A stretch of DNA of 13,429 bases from CAIVAT01 sp964628215 (lineage in GTDB: Bacteria; Bacteroidota; Bacteroidia; Bacteroidales; FEN-979), in the NCBI GenBank assembly GCA_964628215.1, contig CAZVNF010000110.1, positions 1-13,429 on the forward strand, in the 5' to 3' direction. Of the stretch, positions 13,375 through 13,429 are shown one piece after another; the first letter of the stretch is position 1, and every line of letters starts with the position of its first letter. The notes beneath the pieces were generated by a model. That model had not been told where the DNA came from, searched no databases, and saw nothing but the letters and a program-made list of their open reading frames with translations. The position numbers and the translations under genes were made by a program.

Positions 13375-13429
13375 GAGGTAGCGAGGTAGCGAGGTAGCGA
13401 GGTAGCGAGGTAGCGAGGTAGCGAGGTAG
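13375..13429 (+). repeat. 8-bp tandem repeat array (GAGGTAGC)n after mqnD, open at the window end
   Basis: Six identical copies of GAGGTAGC and seven bases of a seventh run from the nucleotide after the mqnD stop to the last base of the window. There are no mismatches, unlike the array after folC. The ending inside a perfect short repeat suggests that the contig stops here because assembly could not cross it. Confidence 0.92.

Overview
The window looks like chromosomal DNA of a Bacteroidota bacterium, probably an uncultured Bacteroidales-like lineage. The evidence is a GldJ-type gliding/T9SS lipoprotein tail, two secreted proteins with type A T9SS C-terminal sorting domains, the futalosine route to menaquinone, several TAnnTTTG promoter -7 elements, and A/T-rich leaders without Shine-Dalgarno motifs. 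A run of exactly 100 N (4129-4228) marks a scaffold gap, so this is a draft assembly. No tRNA, rRNA, insertion sequence or CRISPR array was seen.

Layout. (1) 1-3815, plus strand: the last 30 codons of a GldJ/FGE-sulfatase-type protein, a rho-independent terminator ending almost on the next start codon, then murF, anmK and folC packed with 2-22 nt spacing. MurF and FolC are members of one ligase superfamily, and AnmK recycles anhydro-MurNAc. (2) 3816-3897: an 82-nt convergent intergenic region filled by a G-rich 8-bp tandem repeat. (3) 10095-3898, minus strand: a colinear run of a C10-family secreted protein with its catalytic Cys replaced by Ser, a lysyl-endopeptidase-like secreted serine protease, mqnE (aminofutalosine synthase), thiF (3' end lost in the gap) and thiS. 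(4) 10211-11629, minus strand: a 12-TM MFS transporter resembling the MFSD1 group. (5) 11749-13374, plus strand: mqnB and mqnD, each behind its own -7 promoter element, then an 8-bp tandem repeat running off the end of the window.

How the genes work together. MqnE, MqnB and MqnD are three steps of the futalosine menaquinone pathway; MqnA and MqnC are not in the window. ThiF and ThiS form the sulfur-activation pair for thiazole synthesis and lie directly downstream of mqnE. The two T9SS cargo proteins would be exported, and the nearby transporter may handle small peptides, though that link is inference.

The most unusual features are three arrays of different 8-bp tandem repeats, each at a gene end, two of them coinciding with assembly breaks; the C10 homologue that has lost its nucleophile and propeptide; and the placement of two secreted proteases directly upstream of cofactor genes with no visible promoter between.
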